Positions 22,050-23,785 of a DNA stretch of 23,785 bases are shown one piece after another. Source of the stretch: Candidatus Lindowiibacteriota bacterium (lineage in GTDB: Bacteria > Lindowbacteria > 2-12-FULL-62-27); the NCBI GenBank assembly GCA_023249255.1, contig JAHFCY010000021.1, positions 1 through 23,785 of the forward strand. Direction: 5' to 3'. Under the pieces are notes generated by a model. It was not told the origin of the DNA. It did not search any database and saw nothing but the letters and a program-made list of their open reading frames with translations. Positions within the stretch are counted from its first letter, which is position 1, and every line of letters begins with the position of its first letter. The translations under genes were made by a program, and so were the position numbers.

Positions 22050-23785
22050 TTATTTTTTCAGCATCATCCGGATTTTGACCAATTTTGTGACCGCCGTCCG
22101 GCCGCTTTCATATTTCCAGTTCGTGATGGCGGAAATCCAGCTGGCATCAATATCCTTGAATCCGGTTGTTTTGTCGACCTCGACCGACTGAACTTCTCCG
22201 TCCGGACCGATATGGACGCGAAATGTCCCGACGGAATTGATGCCCTTTTCCTCGTACCACTGCGGAATCTCAACTTCCTCCGATTTGATGAGCTTGCGAT
22301 GGTCTGATCCATCAGCGCCGTGATCGGATTCGCCGGAAGATGCCTCGGAAGGCGCTCCGGGAGCCGGAGCGGGGCCGCCGGACAACGGCAGAACGTCAAA
22401 TTCAGATTTTACATTTTCGATGGCGATGTCGTAATGAGAGGTGGACGACGTGACAATCGGGGCGGATGGCGCGTCGACGTTCTGCGGCAAATTCACCGCA
22501 GTTGCAGTGATCGAGGATTTTTCAGCAAGCGCCGTGCGCTCGATTCTTGTGGAATCCACCCATTTGTCGGGCGCGGCCTCGGGCGCTTGCGGTAAATCCG
22601 ATTGGCCGGCCGACGCTTTCGCTGTTTCGGGAACCACCGCGGCGCGGCTGGAAACTGCCGGTGACGCCGAAGGATCTCTCACCGTATTGGTTCCGGCGGC
22701 CTTCAACCCGTCGGTCGGCCTGGACTGTCCGAGCACAGTCGTCTGCCGGGCCTCTTTTTTTCGGACCACGCTGACCGGCGCGGCAGACGGATGCAAGACC
22801 ACATCGGAAGAAACAGATTGCGGACGATCGGGAGTGGCGGGACCGGCTGCCTCTGTCCGGCGAAGTTCAACGTTGGGATTGATCGAGGCCATGGCGATTT
22901 CGACGGGCTTGGAACGGTCCGAGAGAATTTCTCCCGGGGACTGCGGATTCGAGACGGCGGCCGGCAATGCAACTGACCCGACCTGAACCGCGCTCTGTTC
23001 GGCCACCGTTTTTGTGCGGGCGTCCTTCCAGGCGGCCGGGGCCATTGTCTGAACTTCCGGAAGATCAATCGCGGGACTGACGGACTTGACCTGAACTTCG
23101 CTTGAGGGAGCAACCGGTGCGGCAACATTTCTCGCCATGCGTTCCACCGCCGGGACGGCGACCGACTGCGAGGCGGCGGACGACTGGGGCTGATAGTCGG
23201 ACTTGGATTCGTGGCGAACGACTTCCTGCGGAGATTCGACCGACTGCGGAACGTAAATTTTTCCCGTAACGGGCTGTTGAGTCGATGCCGGCATCACGGC
23301 GGATCTGGATGCAAGGCCCGTCGACTGTTTCACGTCGGCCAGATCGCGTTGAATCGGAACCGGCCGATCCACGGCGAGAGTTTCTAACGGTTGCTTGACC
23401 GGCGACGGGAGGGCGACGGAGCGGACATCGACATCGTGTTTTTCGGCTACATCCTGCCGGGCATCTCTCCAGGCGTTGGGATCGTCCTGCGGGATTTGCC
23501 GTTCGGCATGAGACTCCTGAACATTGATCTGGGTCGTCGGGTCTTTGCGATCGACTTCCTTTTGTATTTTTTTGATGCTGTCCTGCGGAAAATCCGCCCG
23601 GGGCGCGGCGGCCGACGGCTCCTCTGATTTGGCCAATTCCTTTCGCACCACGTCGGCGGGCGCGTTGACGTCCGGCTGATAATCGGCATGGGCCGCGGGC
23701 TCGGCGGCTTTCACGTCTTTTGTCTTGGCGGCCATCGTCACATTTTGTTTGACGTCGGCCAGCGCAGTCTGGATCGGTTCCGGAT
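22050..23785 (-). CDS. TonB C-terminal-domain protein with degenerate repetitive body (5' end outside window)
   Basis: About 578 codons are visible and the frame is open through the right edge. An internal GTG at 23741 could be taken as a start, but the codons upstream of it (PIQ-x-ALADVKQ) match a repeat seen later in the protein, so the gene continues beyond the window. The body is Ala/Pro/Ser/Val-rich and low in complexity, with degenerate units such as PIQ-x-DLADVKQ, W(K/R)DAR-x-x-VAE and VGSVALP or VRSVALP, and no Cys. The last 85 residues (IPQWYEEKGINSVGTFRVHIGPDGEV, shown here as key parts IPQWYEEKG and GTFRVHIGPDG, then DASWISAITNWKYE) fit the TonB C-terminal fold. A periplasm-spanning role is likely, though an N-terminal anchor cannot be seen. 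It is probably co-transcribed with the downstream lipoprotein. Confidence 0.8.
   Translation of the reverse strand, partial: PEPIQTALADVKQNVTMAAKTKDVKAAEPAAHADYQPDVNAPADVVRKELAKSEEPSAAAPRADFPQDSIKKIQKEVDRKDPTTQINVQESHAERQIPQDDPNAWRDARQDVAEKHDVDVRSVALPSPVKQPLETLAVDRPVPIQRDLADVKQSTGLASRSAVMPASTQQPVTGKIYVPQSVESPQEVVRHESKSDYQPQSSAASQSVAVPAVERMARNVAAPVAPSSEVQVKSVSPAIDLPEVQTMAPAAWKDARTKTVAEQSAVQVGSVALPAAVSNPQSPGEILSDRSKPVEIAMASINPNVELRRTEAAGPATPDRPQSVSSDVVLHPSAAPVSVVRKKEARQTTVLGQSRPTDGLKAAGTNTVRDPSASPAVSSRAAVVPETAKASAGQSDLPQAPEAAPDKWVDSTRIERTALAEKSSITATAVNLPQNVDAPSAPIVTSSTSHYDIAIENVKSEFDVLPLSGGPAPAPGAPSEASSGESDHGADGSDHRKLIKSEEVEIPQWYEEKGINSVGTFRVHIGPDGEVQSVEVDKTTGFKDIDASWISAITNWKYESGRTAVTKLVKIRMMLKK

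Noticed and set aside
1-23785. tRNA, rRNA, insertion sequence or phage integrase genes
   Set aside because: None was recognisable on either strand; mobility is inferred only from duplicated cassettes and relics.

Overview
The window looks like a chromosomal accessory region of an uncultured Gram-negative-type bacterium. The evidence is a TonB-like C-terminal domain, a lipoprotein signal, and very long Sec-exported proteins rich in Asp and Thr with FN3 and beta-helix modules. Such proteins are common in FCB-group and related candidate phyla, but the taxonomic call is weak because there is no rRNA or marker gene.

Layout, left to right. Positions 1-2270 (minus strand) hold the 5' part of a large exported protein. 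Its first module resembles a cohesin and is followed by an FN3-like module and about 140-residue Ig-like repeats. Positions 2407-7099 (minus) encode a seven-bladed FG-GAP propeller/ASPIC-UnbV/lipase-like protein ending in a dockerin, preceded by a small membrane protein. Positions 7197-9444 (plus) are a toxin-antitoxin (TA) island: two DUF433/DUF5615-type pairs and one small-antitoxin/PIN pair whose toxin is truncated. Between them lie duplicated non-coding cassettes: a 114-bp promoter-bearing repeat, a hairpin with a compensatory base-pair change, and palindromes next to promoters. Positions 9757-14205 (minus) encode a beta-helix/lipase-like/dockerin protein with a 352-bp internal duplication. 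Positions 14467-15097 (plus) are an intact PIN TA pair. Positions 15094-21321 (minus) encode an M6-type metallopeptidase with three beta-helix+FN3 cycles and the same dockerin. Positions 21401-23785 (minus) are a lipoprotein and a TonB-C-domain protein with a degenerate repetitive body, in an apparent operon.

How the parts may work together. Three exported enzymes share an almost identical C-terminal module: a carboxypeptidase-regulatory-like domain followed by a two-F-hand dockerin. The neighbouring exported protein starts with a cohesin-like module. The simplest reading is a non-cellulosomal cohesin-dockerin surface assembly carrying esterase/lipase, protease and beta-helix functions. The genes appear to have evolved by module shuffling, duplication and gene conversion. 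TA pairs sit divergently from these genes or converge on their 3' ends, so the region resembles an array of units, each a dockerin gene plus a TA pair, with eroded members. All four TA operons show the same apparent promoter geometry (-35, 17 bp, -10, 6 bp, ATG), which predicts leaderless mRNAs. The functional calls rest on motifs read by eye.
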